Assembly (NCBI GenBank): GCA_910587995.1
Contig: CAJUNS010000015.1
Span: 1 to 53,758, forward strand
Source of the DNA: an uncultured Oscillospiraceae bacterium
Lineage (GTDB): Bacteria > Bacillota_A > Clostridia > Oscillospirales > Acutalibacteraceae
DNA: 53,758 nucleotides
Direction: 5' to 3'
The notes under the pieces were generated by a model, which was not told the DNA's origin, ran no database searches, and worked only from the letters and a program-made list of their open reading frames with translations. Position numbers and translations under genes: made by a program. Of the stretch, positions 42,921 through 51,511 are shown in pieces. Numbering within the stretch: the stretch's first letter is position 1; every line of letters begins with the position of its first letter.

Positions 42921-44585
42921 TTATCCGGCGTTATAGGCGTCCAGAGCCTCCTGATAGATTTCCATCAGCCGCTCCAGGCCCATTTGATTCAGCTGGGCAA
43001 TGTAACCATCCCAGTCGTTCTCAATGCCGCCGTTTACAATCCAGTTGGCCCAGCTCTCCTTCACATACTTGTAGATGTCCACCGTAAGCTTGGAGATCTC
43101 GTCCATCTGCTCGGGGGTGTAGTTCACCTGGGGATAGGGCTGCGCCACAAACTCCTTGAAGTCCTCATCGCAGGCCAGCTTGGCGCCGTCGCCGCTGTCA
43201 GCGGGCAGCTGGATTTTGGCCTCGGTCTCCGGGGAGACATACTTGGGGCCGTAGTCGCGGCAGGTAATTTCCCAGTACCACACGTCGCCGGTTTTGCCCT
43301 CGGGCGGGTCCAGGAAGGTGATGGTGCCATCGTCGGCCTTCTCCAAAGCCTCGCCAAAGGGGCCCCAGTAGGACTGGATGGAGATGTCGTCGGAAGAGTA
43401 GTAGTCGGCCCAGCGCATGGCGATTTCAGGATGCTCACAGGCTGTGGTCACCGTGAACTCGTTGCGGCGGTAGATGATGATACCGTCGTTGCCGCGCACA
43501 TAGCGGTCGCCCCGGGGGCCGGCCAGAGGCAGCATGGGCACATACTCGTCTGAGTGGGGGTTGGTGGCGGAGCTGACCTCCCAGGCGATGCCGGTGCCAA
43601 CCAGAGAAACCTCTTCGTTCTTCAGCTTGGCGTCAGACTGGCTGCCGTCCTGGGTGAAGTATTCCTGGTCCATAATGCCCTCGGCATAGAGCTTCTCAAA
43701 GAACTGCACCGCCTCTTTGTAGCGCTCGTCAGCGGGGATGAAGATGGGCTCGCCGGTTTCCTGCTCCAGGGCCAGGTAGTTGGTCTCCAGGCTGTCGGTA
43801 ATGCCCCAGGGGTTGATGTAGCGGATCCAGTCGAACATGTCGCCCTTGCCGCTGCCGCTGAGGGGCACCTCATCGTTGGGGTCGCCGTTGCCGTTGGCGT
43901 CCTGCTCTTTAAAGGCCTTGAGCACATTGTACCACTCGTCTACCGTGGTGGGCATTTCCAGGTTCAGGTTGTCCAGCCACTTCTGGTTGATGAAGGGGAT
44001 GTCGCAGGCCTTGGGACGCATGGGCAGCTTGCTGGACAGGGTGTAGATGTGTCCGTCAGACTGGGTGACCAGCTTGCGCATAATGGGCTCGGCGTCGTAG
44101 GCCGCCTTAATGTTGGGGCAGTACTGGTCAATATAGTCCTCCACAGGCACAAACAGGTCCAGGTTGGTGAGGATGTCCATGTCGCCCAGGCTGTTGTTGC
44201 CAAAGAACACGTCCGGCAGGTCGCCGCCGGCCAGCAGCAGGGACTTCTGCTCCGCCCAGTCCGCGTCGCCGGCATACTGCCAGTCGATGTGCACATTGGT
44301 GGCTCTCTCCATCTCCTGGAACATGCTGTTCTCGTTCAGGTCCCGCAGGCTGGCTCCCTTCACGTACAGGAAGGTCAGGCTGACAGGCTCGTTGACGATG
44401 GGTAAGCCGGTGGCGTTAAAGTTGGAATCTCCCGCCTCCGCGCCGCTCTCCTGCTGGCTGGAGGCGCCGCTTTCGCCGCTGGAAGAAGTGCTGCTGTCGG
44501 TTCCGCCGCCGCAGGCCGCGAACAGGGAAGCCACCAGACAGAGGGCCAGCAACAGGCCCAGAACCTTTTTCCAATTCCGCTTCAT
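42921..44585 (-). CDS. LplA-type extracellular sugar-binding lipoprotein
   Basis: 554 residues. The lipoprotein signal (LGLLLALCLVASLFAACGGG, lipobox Cys ~25) and a Ser/Glu-rich linker precede the large solute-binding fold. Typical segments are LLLAGGDLPDVFFGNNSLGD (~113-132), LPTTVDEWYNVLKAFKEQDANGNG-like text including NGNGDPNDEVPLSG, and FTQDGSQSDAKL. The size fits LplA/YtcQ proteins, which serve oligosaccharide importers controlled by YesMN systems. The two permeases are encoded just upstream. The ATPase is probably a shared MsmX-type protein encoded elsewhere. Confidence 0.92.
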   Translation of the reverse strand: MKRNWKKVLGLLLALCLVASLFAACGGGTDSSTSSSGESGASSQQESGAEAGDSNFNATGLPIVNEPVSLTFLYVKGASLRDLNENSMFQEMERATNVHIDWQYAGDADWAEQKSLLLAGGDLPDVFFGNNSLGDMDILTNLDLFVPVEDYIDQYCPNIKAAYDAEPIMRKLVTQSDGHIYTLSSKLPMRPKACDIPFINQKWLDNLNLEMPTTVDEWYNVLKAFKEQDANGNGDPNDEVPLSGSGKGDMFDWIRYINPWGITDSLETNYLALEQETGEPIFIPADERYKEAVQFFEKLYAEGIMDQEYFTQDGSQSDAKLKNEEVSLVGTGIAWEVSSATNPHSDEYVPMLPLAGPRGDRYVRGNDGIIIYRRNEFTVTTACEHPEIAMRWADYYSSDDISIQSYWGPFGEALEKADDGTITFLDPPEGKTGDVWYWEITCRDYGPKYVSPETEAKIQLPADSGDGAKLACDEDFKEFVAQPYPQVNYTPEQMDEISKLTVDIYKYVKESWANWIVNGGIENDWDGYIAQLNQMGLERLMEIYQEALDAYNAG

Positions 44586-44628
44586 GATTTTCTGCTCCTT
44601 TCATATAGCAAATGAATTTATTTGACAG

Positions 44629-44655
44629 CGGCCGGGAGCTTTTTCCTGGCCGCGA
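44629..44655 (-). other. GC-rich hairpin between LplC and the binding-protein gene
   Basis: GCGGCC ... GGCCGC stem in the 81-bp gap. It is placed where hairpins often protect the upstream or downstream mRNA and raise binding-protein output; the role is inferred. Confidence 0.5.
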
Positions 44656-44666
44656 TGCCACAACCA

Positions 44667-45569
44667 TCAGCCTTTAATCGCGCCGATCATTACGCCCTGG
44701 CTGAAATATTTCTGCACAAAGGGGTACACGCACATAATGGGAACCGTGCTGATGATGATAACCGCGTATTTCATCAGCTCCGAGAGCCGGCGGGCCTCTT
44801 GAGCCGCCAAACCGTCGCCGGTGCCGGCCATAGCCTGGTTGGTGATGAGGATGTTCCGGATGACCAGCTGCAAGGGCTTTAAGTCCTCGTTGCGGATGTA
44901 CACCAAGGCGTTAAAGTAGGCGTTCCACTGGGAAACCGCCGTGTACAGGGCAATCACCGCCAAAACCGCTTTGGACAAAGGCAGCGCGATTTGGAAGAAG
45001 AACCGCAGGTTGCCGCAGCCGTCAATTTGAGCCGCGTCCAGAATTCCCTGGGGCAGGCTGCTGTCGAAAAAGGTGCGTGCGATGATGATATGGTACACCA
45101 CCACCGAGAAGGGCAGCACCATCACCCAAAAGGTGTCGTACAGGCCGAAGTCCCGAATGGTAAAGTAGGTGGGGATGAGGCCGCCGTTAAAGAACATGGT
45201 GAAAATAAAGAAGAAGGTGATGAGCTTGCGCCCCACCAAGTCCCGGCGGGACAGGGCGTAGGCCGCGGGAATGTTTACCGCCAAGCCGGTAACCGTGCCC
45301 AGCACGGTGTAGACGATGGTGTTCCGGTAGCCGGTCCACAGCTCCGAATGGCGCATAATCTCCTTATAACCGTCCACCGTAAATTGGCTGGGCACAAACC
45401 ACACCTTGCCGTTGGCCACCTCGGTGGGGTTGCTGAAGGACGCGATTACAATAAAATACAGCGGGTAGATTACAATAAGCAATATAATAATGCTCATCCC
45501 ATAGAGAATGATGTTGAATATCAAGTCGTTCCAAGTTACCTGGCGCTTGATGGAACCCAGGCTTGCCAT
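44667..45569 (-). CDS. LplC-type carbohydrate ABC transporter permease
   Basis: 300 residues with six predicted helices (first at ~19-40, IILYGMSIIILLIVIYPLYF). The ATPase-contact EAA loop reads ILDAAQIDGCGNLRFFFQIALPLSKAV (~187-213). The N-terminal extracellular loop has NPTEVANGKVWFVPSQFTVDGYKEI, usual for the group. It pairs with the LplB-type permease encoded 43 bp upstream. It imports an unknown oligosaccharide in the cytoplasmic membrane. Confidence 0.92.
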   Translation of the reverse strand: MASLGSIKRQVTWNDLIFNIILYGMSIIILLIVIYPLYFIVIASFSNPTEVANGKVWFVPSQFTVDGYKEIMRHSELWTGYRNTIVYTVLGTVTGLAVNIPAAYALSRRDLVGRKLITFFFIFTMFFNGGLIPTYFTIRDFGLYDTFWVMVLPFSVVVYHIIIARTFFDSSLPQGILDAAQIDGCGNLRFFFQIALPLSKAVLAVIALYTAVSQWNAYFNALVYIRNEDLKPLQLVIRNILITNQAMAGTGDGLAAQEARRLSELMKYAVIIISTVPIMCVYPFVQKYFSQGVMIGAIKG

Positions 45570-45612
45570 TAGAATCCCTCCTAGTCCGAATATTTGCTGA
45601 AAACCTGCGCTC

Positions 45613-46566
45613 TTAGAACAGGCTGGTTTCGCCCATTTTTTTGGACGCCTGGTTCACCAGCAGCAGCAAAACAAAGTTGATGACGTTGTTGAACAGGCCC
45701 ACCGCGGCGGAAAGGCTGTACTGGTTGCTGATGATGCCGATTTTATACACATAGGTGGCGATAATCTCGCTAACCATTGTGTTCAAGGGGTTCTGCATCA
45801 GGTACACCTTTTCAAAGCCTACATTCATAATATTGCCCGCCCGCATAATCAGCAAAATCACCGCTGTGGGCAGCAGGAAGGGAATGTCAATGTACTTGAT
45901 CTTTTGCCATTTTCCCGCGCCATCCACCGTGGCCGCCTCATAAAGGGAGGGGTCCACCGCCGCCAGGGCCGCTATGTAGATGATGCTGTCCCAGCCCGCG
46001 TGCTGCCACACGTCGCTCCACACATAGATGCTTTGGAACGCGCCGGCCATGCCCAAAATGTTGGGGGGCTCCTGCACGCCAAAAAGCTTGGCCAGGTTGC
46101 CATACAGGCCGCTGCTGGGAGAAAGCCAAACCAGCAGCATACCCACCATAACCACCGTGGAGATAAAATGGGGCAGGTAGGTGGCCACCTGCAGGGTCTG
46201 CTTAAAGCGCTTCACGCGGATCTGGTTCATGGCCAAAGCCAGAAAGATGGGGAAAGGGAACCCGGCAATCAGGCTGTAAAGGCTTAGGGAGATGGTATTG
46301 GTAAACAGAGATTTTACCTGGAAGGAGTTAAAAAAGGTCTGAAAATGCTCAAACCCCACCCACGGGCTGCCTCCAATGCCCGCCTTGGGGGTGAAATCCT
46401 TAAAAGCGATCTGGATGCCGTACATGGGGATGTACGTGAACATAAACAACAGCACTACCGCCGGAAGCAGCAGCAGGTAGAGGCCCCAGTTGCGGGCAAT
46501 CCGCCGCCAGGTAGACACCAGGATTTCTTTTTTGCTCAGTTTTTCACCGGCCGCTTTCGCTGCCAT
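45613..46566 (-). CDS. LplB-type carbohydrate ABC transporter permease
   Basis: 317 residues from ATG 46566. Six predicted helices, the first at ~29-50 (YLLLLPAVVLLFMFTYIPMYG). The IAFKDFTPKAGIGGSPWVGFEHFQTFF block and the EAA loop LYEAATVDGAGKWQKIKYIDIPFL (~218-241) are typical. The longer frame to 46656 passes the promoter region and is rejected. First gene of the importer operon, preceded by a promoter with paired direct repeats. Confidence 0.92.
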   Translation of the reverse strand: MAAKAAGEKLSKKEILVSTWRRIARNWGLYLLLLPAVVLLFMFTYIPMYGIQIAFKDFTPKAGIGGSPWVGFEHFQTFFNSFQVKSLFTNTISLSLYSLIAGFPFPIFLALAMNQIRVKRFKQTLQVATYLPHFISTVVMVGMLLVWLSPSSGLYGNLAKLFGVQEPPNILGMAGAFQSIYVWSDVWQHAGWDSIIYIAALAAVDPSLYEAATVDGAGKWQKIKYIDIPFLLPTAVILLIMRAGNIMNVGFEKVYLMQNPLNTMVSEIIATYVYKIGIISNQYSLSAAVGLFNNVINFVLLLLVNQASKKMGETSLF

Positions 46567-46639
46567 ATGCACCGCGCCCTTTCTTTTGGGCCCCAGCGCC
46601 GCATGGAAAAGCCTGGGCCCTTTTTGTTGGAACGAGGCT

Positions 46640-46695
46640 ATTATAGCGTGAAACAAGCGGCAAGAAAATGTTCCAATTTAACATTTGTTAACATT
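46640..46695 (-). promoter_or_regulatory. activator-type promoter of the LplB operon with phased direct repeats
   Basis: Minus strand: perfect -10 TATAAT (46640-46645) with no -35 consensus. Upstream are two exact AATGTTAA repeats (46688-46695 and 46678-46685) spaced exactly 10 bp, one helical turn. This fits binding of an AraC-type activator such as the YesN regulator. Confidence 0.65.
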
Positions 46696-46755
46696 TTTTG
46701 TCATGTTGCTTGGAGCAGGGCATGGCTTAGAAGAAAAAATGGCACAAAAAGCAAA

Positions 46756-46827
46756 CCCCGCCTTCCTAGGCGGGGCAAAGTGTATAAAAAATCCTTCGGC
46801 AAGGGCACGGACCCATGCAGAAGGATT
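46756..46827 (-). terminator. tandem terminators after the second binding-protein gene
   Basis: First: AATCCTTC/GAAGGATT stem (46790-46797 with 46820-46827) followed on the minus strand by six T. Second: CCCCGCC/GGCGGGG (46756-46775), followed by TTTGCTTTTT. Confidence 0.8.
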
Positions 46828-46834
46828 GTATGGC

Positions 46835-48282
46835 TTATTCGATGGGGTCTGCCAGCCTTTTGGCCTGGCGGTATTTATTCCGCTTCCACTGCGCCATCAA
46901 TTCATGGCCCCGGCTTTTCATTTCCAGCAGGGTTTCCCGGTAGATTTGCTCCACCTCCTTTTGCGGCGTGGAGACCACAATGCGCACCACCTGGGCCTGC
47001 CGGTAGCCTTCCACCGACTCAAAGGTGTTGGCCAGACGGGTGTCCGCATAGTGGGCAAACAAAATCTCATAGGGAAGCGAGGGCTGGGCGTACTGCTCAT
47101 AGACCCCGCCGGGAGCGCTGGGCGCGCGGGGGGCGGCTTCCAAAACCTCCCCCAAGCCCCCGGCCTCCGCAGCTTGGCGCTGCTCCTCCGTGAAGGCCAT
47201 GTTCTGGCCGTAAAACCACAGCAGCAGCCGCGCCTGCACCTTTGCGAAGGCGCTGCCCGCCAAAAAGATGGTGGAGGAATACTGCTCGCCGTAGTTCTGC
47301 CGGAACTGGAATTCCTTGCCAGAGCCGAGCGCCAGAGGGCCTACAATTTCATAGCGGTCCCAAATGGGGTCGTCCTCTGGCAGGGCCTGAAGCAGGGAGT
47401 AGAGAGAGCCCGTGGCGGCCAGAAAGACCTTTTCTTCCCGCAGCTGTGCCAGCAGGTAGCTTTGGGTCATGGTGAACACGTCCTGGCTGAGAAGGCGCTC
47501 GCCGTAAAGCCGGTTCATGTACCCCAGGGCCTCCAACGTTTCCTCTTGAAAAAACACGTCCTGCCAGACCCCCTCCTGGTCCAGGGCCCTGGCCCCAAAC
47601 ATCTGCTGCAAGGAGATTAGGTCAATGTAGCTGGGAATCACCTCCGGCTCCGCCTTTCGAATGGCCTTTAGGGCGCTCACGGTTTCCTCCTTGCCGCAAA
47701 AGCTGCCGCTGGGAATGGCATAGGCCTCTAAAAGCTTCCGGTTGGCCAGCATCACCACCCCGGCCCCAGGGGTTTCGCTGGCCCGGCCAACGGCGCTGGT
47801 GTGGGGATAGGCGTACACATCGCCCTTGGTGTTTCCGCACCAGTCCATAAATTCCTGCGAAAGCCGGAACCCCGGCAGCTCCCGGTCCAGCAGCTGCTGG
47901 AGGTTTTCCGTTTTTCCAGAGGTCTCAAAGCGCTTGAGCTTGGGATCCGCATAGCACTGGGTGGCCACGTCCACCGGCACATCGGCGGCAATCAGGTTCA
48001 TAAACTTGTCCGCCGTGCACACAGTGGCTTCCACCGGCGTGCCGGCCAGCTCCTCCAGGCGGCGGGGGTCCGGCAGCAGGCAGCCATATTCCGGTAGTTC
48101 GCCGCCATCCCGGGTGATGAAGGCCCATTGCAGCTTGGCCGCGGGCGGGGTGGGCAGAACTTCAAAACCAGGGCTGTCCTCCACGGTGCGGGTGGCGGCC
48201 CACAGCAGCAGGGCCAGCCCCCCAGCAAGGCCAGTTTAACCGCCAGGGGAATCCGCCGCCTTTTTACGCGGTCTTTTTTCAT
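46835..48282 (-). pseudogene. second sugar-binding protein, interrupted by a one-base frameshift
   Basis: The start ATG 48282 (GGAGGGAAG upstream) encodes MKKDRVKRRRIPLAVKLALLGG. The frame is then lost at a run of six C (48218-48223 on the plus strand). One extra base would restore LALLLWAATRTVEDSPGF and ~450 further residues. The main part resembles LplA-like solute-binding proteins (CTADKFMNLIAADVPVDVATQ). The N-terminus looks like a membrane anchor without a lipobox Cys. It follows the GH13 gene in the same operon. The shift could be an assembly error, a slippery tract or real inactivation. Confidence 0.7.
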
Positions 48283-48414
48283 TTCGACTTCCCTCCTTTT
48301 TGGACTGGGCCAGCTCGCCGCGCTGGCAGCCGGCCCCAGAACAACCGGCCTTTGGTTGGCGCGCCCCGGTTTCCAGGGCATCCGGCCAAAAGGCGAAACA
48401 GCGCCCGCCTCTTT

Positions 48415-50143
48415 TTATGCCTCCCCGTCCTCTTCCACCAGCACCGCTACTTCATAAGCTCCCAGGCTTCCCGAAAATTCCGTTTCGCTGATGCGGTCCA
48501 GCTTTCCCCGCAGCTCCGGCAGAGAGAGGCTGCCCTCCGCTGTGTGGAAGGCCAGAACGGCCCGCCGCTTGCCCAGCCGGCGCTCCATCACCAGCAGGCC
48601 CTTTCCATCCTCGGCGTACTGGTCCGCCAGCTCCCCTTCTGTCAAAAGGGGCTCCTGCCGCCGCAGCCGGATAAGCTTCTGGTACCAGGACAGCATGTCC
48701 CGGTCCTGCCGGGCCGCGTCCCACAGCATGCCCCGGCGGCAGTCCGGGTCGGCGCCCCCGTTCAGCCCAACCTCGTCGCCATAGTAGATCATGGGCATTC
48801 CCGGCAGCAGCAGCTGTAACGCCGCCGCCAGGCGCTGTTTTCTCGGGTCGTTCCCAGCGGTGTGCCGGAAGCGGGGGGTGTCGTGGGTGTCGATGAAGTT
48901 CCACAGGTAGCCTTGCAGCTCCCGGTGCAGGTTTCCCCGCAGAAAGCCCAAATCCCCCAAAAACGCCGAAGGGCCGCGGGTCTCCTGGGCCACCAGGTCC
49001 TGCACCCCATGGCAGAAGGGGTAGTTCATGACGCTGTCCCACTCGTCGCCCTCCAGAAAGTCCCCGGCGAAGTGCCAAATTTCGCCCACAATAAGGGCCC
49101 TCCGGGTTCACCGCCTTAACCTCCCGCCGGAACCGCTTCCAAAAGGCATGGCTGATCTCGTCCGCCACATCCAGCCGCCAACCGTCAATGCCGCACTCCT
49201 TGATCCAGTAAGTGGCCACGCCGATGGCAAAGTCCGCGGCCTCTTGGTTTTGCAGGTTCAGCTTCGGCATTCCACTGGCAAAGGCGAAGGTTTTGTAGCT
49301 GGGCTTTTCTCCCGGTTTGGCGGTCAGGGGAAAGCTTTTGACGTAGTACCAGTCCCGGTATTCAGACTTCTCCCCTTTTTCCTTTAAATCCCGAAAGGCG
49401 AAAAAGCCGGTAGAAGTGTGGTTAAATACCCCGTCCAGCAGCACGCGCATGCCCCGGCGGTGGGCCTTGTGCACAAGCTCTCTCAGGTCCTCTTTGGTGC
49501 CAAAGGAGGGGTCGATGGCGTAATAGTCGTCAATATCGTACTTGTGGCTGGATTTTGAGCGGAACACCGGGGTCATGTACAGAATGTCCACCCCCAGCTC
49601 CCGCAAATAGTCCAGCCGGTTGATTATGCCCCGCAGGGAGCCCTGAAGGTCCGTGCCGTGGTCAATGGGAGCCTGATACCACAGCTCCTCGGGAACCGGC
49701 TTATCTGTAGCAAAGCGGGAGGGGAAGATCTGGTAAATCACCTTGTTTTTCGCCCAGCCGGGCAGCAGGAAGCGCTCCTCCTCCCGAAGGGTCTGGGGGC
49801 AGTCGAACATCTGCCCAATGTCTTGAATGCGCTGGCCGGTAATCCCCCGGTCCCCATAGTACGCCACTTGGCCGGAAGCGTCCTCCAGCTCAAAAAAGTA
49901 CCGCAGGCAGACCATGTCGATGGCGATGGAAGCTTCGTAATAGTCCCGGTACTGGTCCCAGCAGGCCAGCCGCATGTGGTGCGCCCGCATGGTGACTCCG
50001 GCCGGAAGATATTTCTCTTGGGTGTGCAGGCGCACGCTCTTAACGTCCCCCCGCTTGGTCTCCAGGCGGATGAGAAAGCGCCCCTTTTCCAGGGCATAGC
50101 AGTAATTTTTATTTGCAAAGTGCCGGACTGCCGCAAATTCCAT
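48415..50143 (-). pseudogene. GH13 alpha-glucanase (neopullulanase-like), frameshifted
   Basis: About 575 residues in two frames. From ATG 50143 (AGAGGAAC upstream): an N-terminal beta domain (MEFAAVRHFANKNYCYA), then the barrel with DGVFNHTS, and GWRLDVADE carrying the nucleophile Asp. The frame breaks at GGGCCC (49095-49100). Removing one base restores IVGEIWH, which holds the catalytic Glu, then FIDTHDTPR and a C-terminal beta domain ending at 48415. So the break separates two catalytic residues. It fits cytosolic cyclomaltodextrinase/neopullulanase enzymes acting on imported maltodextrin. An in-frame ATG at 50170 is an alternative start. Confidence 0.8.
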
Positions 50144-50357
50144 ATGTCTGTTCCTCTGTTTCTTCATCATTCTTCCGCCAAACGCGCGGGGCCCTGACCG
50201 TTCCGCCTTTCCGGGGCGCGTTCAAGGGGCACGTTGGGGAGGGGACGGAGCGCCCTCCGGCGGCTTAAAGACTCCGCCTCTAAAAGCCCCGAGGCCTTGG
50301 GACAGGGCGGCAAAGCTTTTTCCGTTGCGCGCAGGGAGTTTCCCGCCCTCTAGGGTC

Positions 50358-50438
50358 GTGTCCAAACCACAGAGATCATCATCTGTGTTCTCCCGCCCTA
50401 CGGGCGGGAGAACACGAAAAACTCTCCGAAACGGACAC
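50358..50438 (-). repeat. 81-bp dispersed hairpin element, copy 2 (inverted)
   Basis: Reverse complement of the element at 8232-8312, with the same length and terminal GTGTCC/GGACAC. The stem reads GTGTTCTCCCGCCC here, so a C-G pair of copy 1 is a T-A pair. It lies in the ~400-bp region between the GH13 gene and the AraC gene. The rest of that gap (50144-50357) shows nothing else I can name. Confidence 0.85.
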
Positions 50439-50474
50439 TCCCCCCTCTAGCCTCCTCTTGCATTGTACCTCTTT

Positions 50475-50518
50475 TTGTGTTAGAATTCTTGCAGTATTTT
50501 CTTGGAATTCTAACACAA
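50475..50518. promoter_or_regulatory. 14-bp perfect inverted repeat upstream of the AraC gene
   Basis: TTGTGTTAGAATTC (50475-50488) and its exact complement (50505-50518) flank a 16-nt AT-rich loop. It ends 22 bp before the AraC start. There is no T tail, so it is more likely an operator than a terminator. Confidence 0.6.
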
Positions 50519-50540
50519 TCCTATTTTCGGGGGGGTCTTT

Positions 50541-51422
50541 ATGGACTGCGCGAACCTGCATGAAACCAAAATACACGGAAGCCCCGCCTTCCCCTACAGC
50601 GTCTACCACGGGCGCATTCCCGAGTGGCTCTCCTCCTTCCCCCTGCACTGGCACGAGAGCTTTGAGCTTATCTACTGCCACCAGGGCAGGCTGACCGCCT
50701 CTTTGTGGGGGCAGTCCTACACCCTTTGCGCCGGGGACCTGCTGGTGGTTCTGCCCCACGCGGTCCACTCCATTGACCAGGCCGGTCCGGCGGAGGGTGA
50801 GTATTTCAACATCCTCTTTGCCCCCGCCCTCTTTCAAGGCGCGCCGGGAGACCCCTGCTACGAGAAATATGTCCTTCCCTTTGTCAACGGCCAGCGGGCC
50901 ATGGAGTGCTTTCATCCGGCGGGCTCCCCCTTCCGCCAAGCCGCCGCGCCCGCGGTCCTGTCCCTCATCTCCCACCGGCGCGAAAGCCTCTCTACCCATG
51001 AGCTGATGGTCAAATCCAGCTTGTTTCAGCTTCTCCACACAATGACCCAGCACAGCGCCCCCGCCCCAGACGGCCGCAGCCCGCGCCTAGCCTACAGCCG
51101 CCTGAAAAACGCCCTCTACTACGTCCAAAGCTGCTATGACCGGGAGCTGACCCTCCAAGAAGCGGCGGGCCGCTGCGGCTTTTCCGAAAGCTATTTTATG
51201 AAGCTGTTTAAAGACTTTACCGGCAAAAGCTTTAACGCCTACCTGGTAGACTACCGCCTTGAGCTGGCCGCCAAGCAGCTGGCCGAGACGGATTATAAGG
51301 TAATCGACGTGGCGGAAAACTGCGGCTTCCACAACCATTCCTATTTTACCCGCGCTTTTCGAAAAAAATATGAGGCCACGCCCCTGGAGTACCGGAAAGC
51401 CGCCCGCTTTGGCAAAGCGTGA
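50541..51422 (+). CDS. AraC-family transcriptional regulator with cupin domain
   Basis: 293 residues. The cupin-type sensor (FPLHWHESFELIYCHQGRLTASLWGQSYTLCAGDLLVVLPHAVHSI, ~34-78) has a His-rich site. The C-terminal domain shows two helix-turn-helices (LTLQEAAGRCGFSESYFMKLFKDFTGKSF and VIDVAENCGFHNHSYFTRAFRKKYEATP). It is divergent from the GH13/binding-protein genes and may control them, but the 400-bp gap and a repeat element separate the two. A perfect inverted repeat sits just upstream and could be its own operator. Confidence 0.9.
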   Translation: MDCANLHETKIHGSPAFPYSVYHGRIPEWLSSFPLHWHESFELIYCHQGRLTASLWGQSYTLCAGDLLVVLPHAVHSIDQAGPAEGEYFNILFAPALFQGAPGDPCYEKYVLPFVNGQRAMECFHPAGSPFRQAAAPAVLSLISHRRESLSTHELMVKSSLFQLLHTMTQHSAPAPDGRSPRLAYSRLKNALYYVQSCYDRELTLQEAAGRCGFSESYFMKLFKDFTGKSFNAYLVDYRLELAAKQLAETDYKVIDVAENCGFHNHSYFTRAFRKKYEATPLEYRKAARFGKA

Positions 51423-51453
51423 GCCCCGGCGCGGCGGTTTTCAGGCGAACGGC

Positions 51454-51493
51454 AATACCGCGCAAGGCTCTCGGGGGCTCTCTGCGCGGTATT
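51454..51493. terminator. bidirectional hairpin between AraC and erm genes
   Basis: An 11-bp perfect stem AATACCGCGCA/TGCGCGGTATT between two convergent genes, with CTTTGTT on the plus side. Confidence 0.7.
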
Positions 51494-51511
51494 CTTTGTT
51501 CGCGGGAGGCT

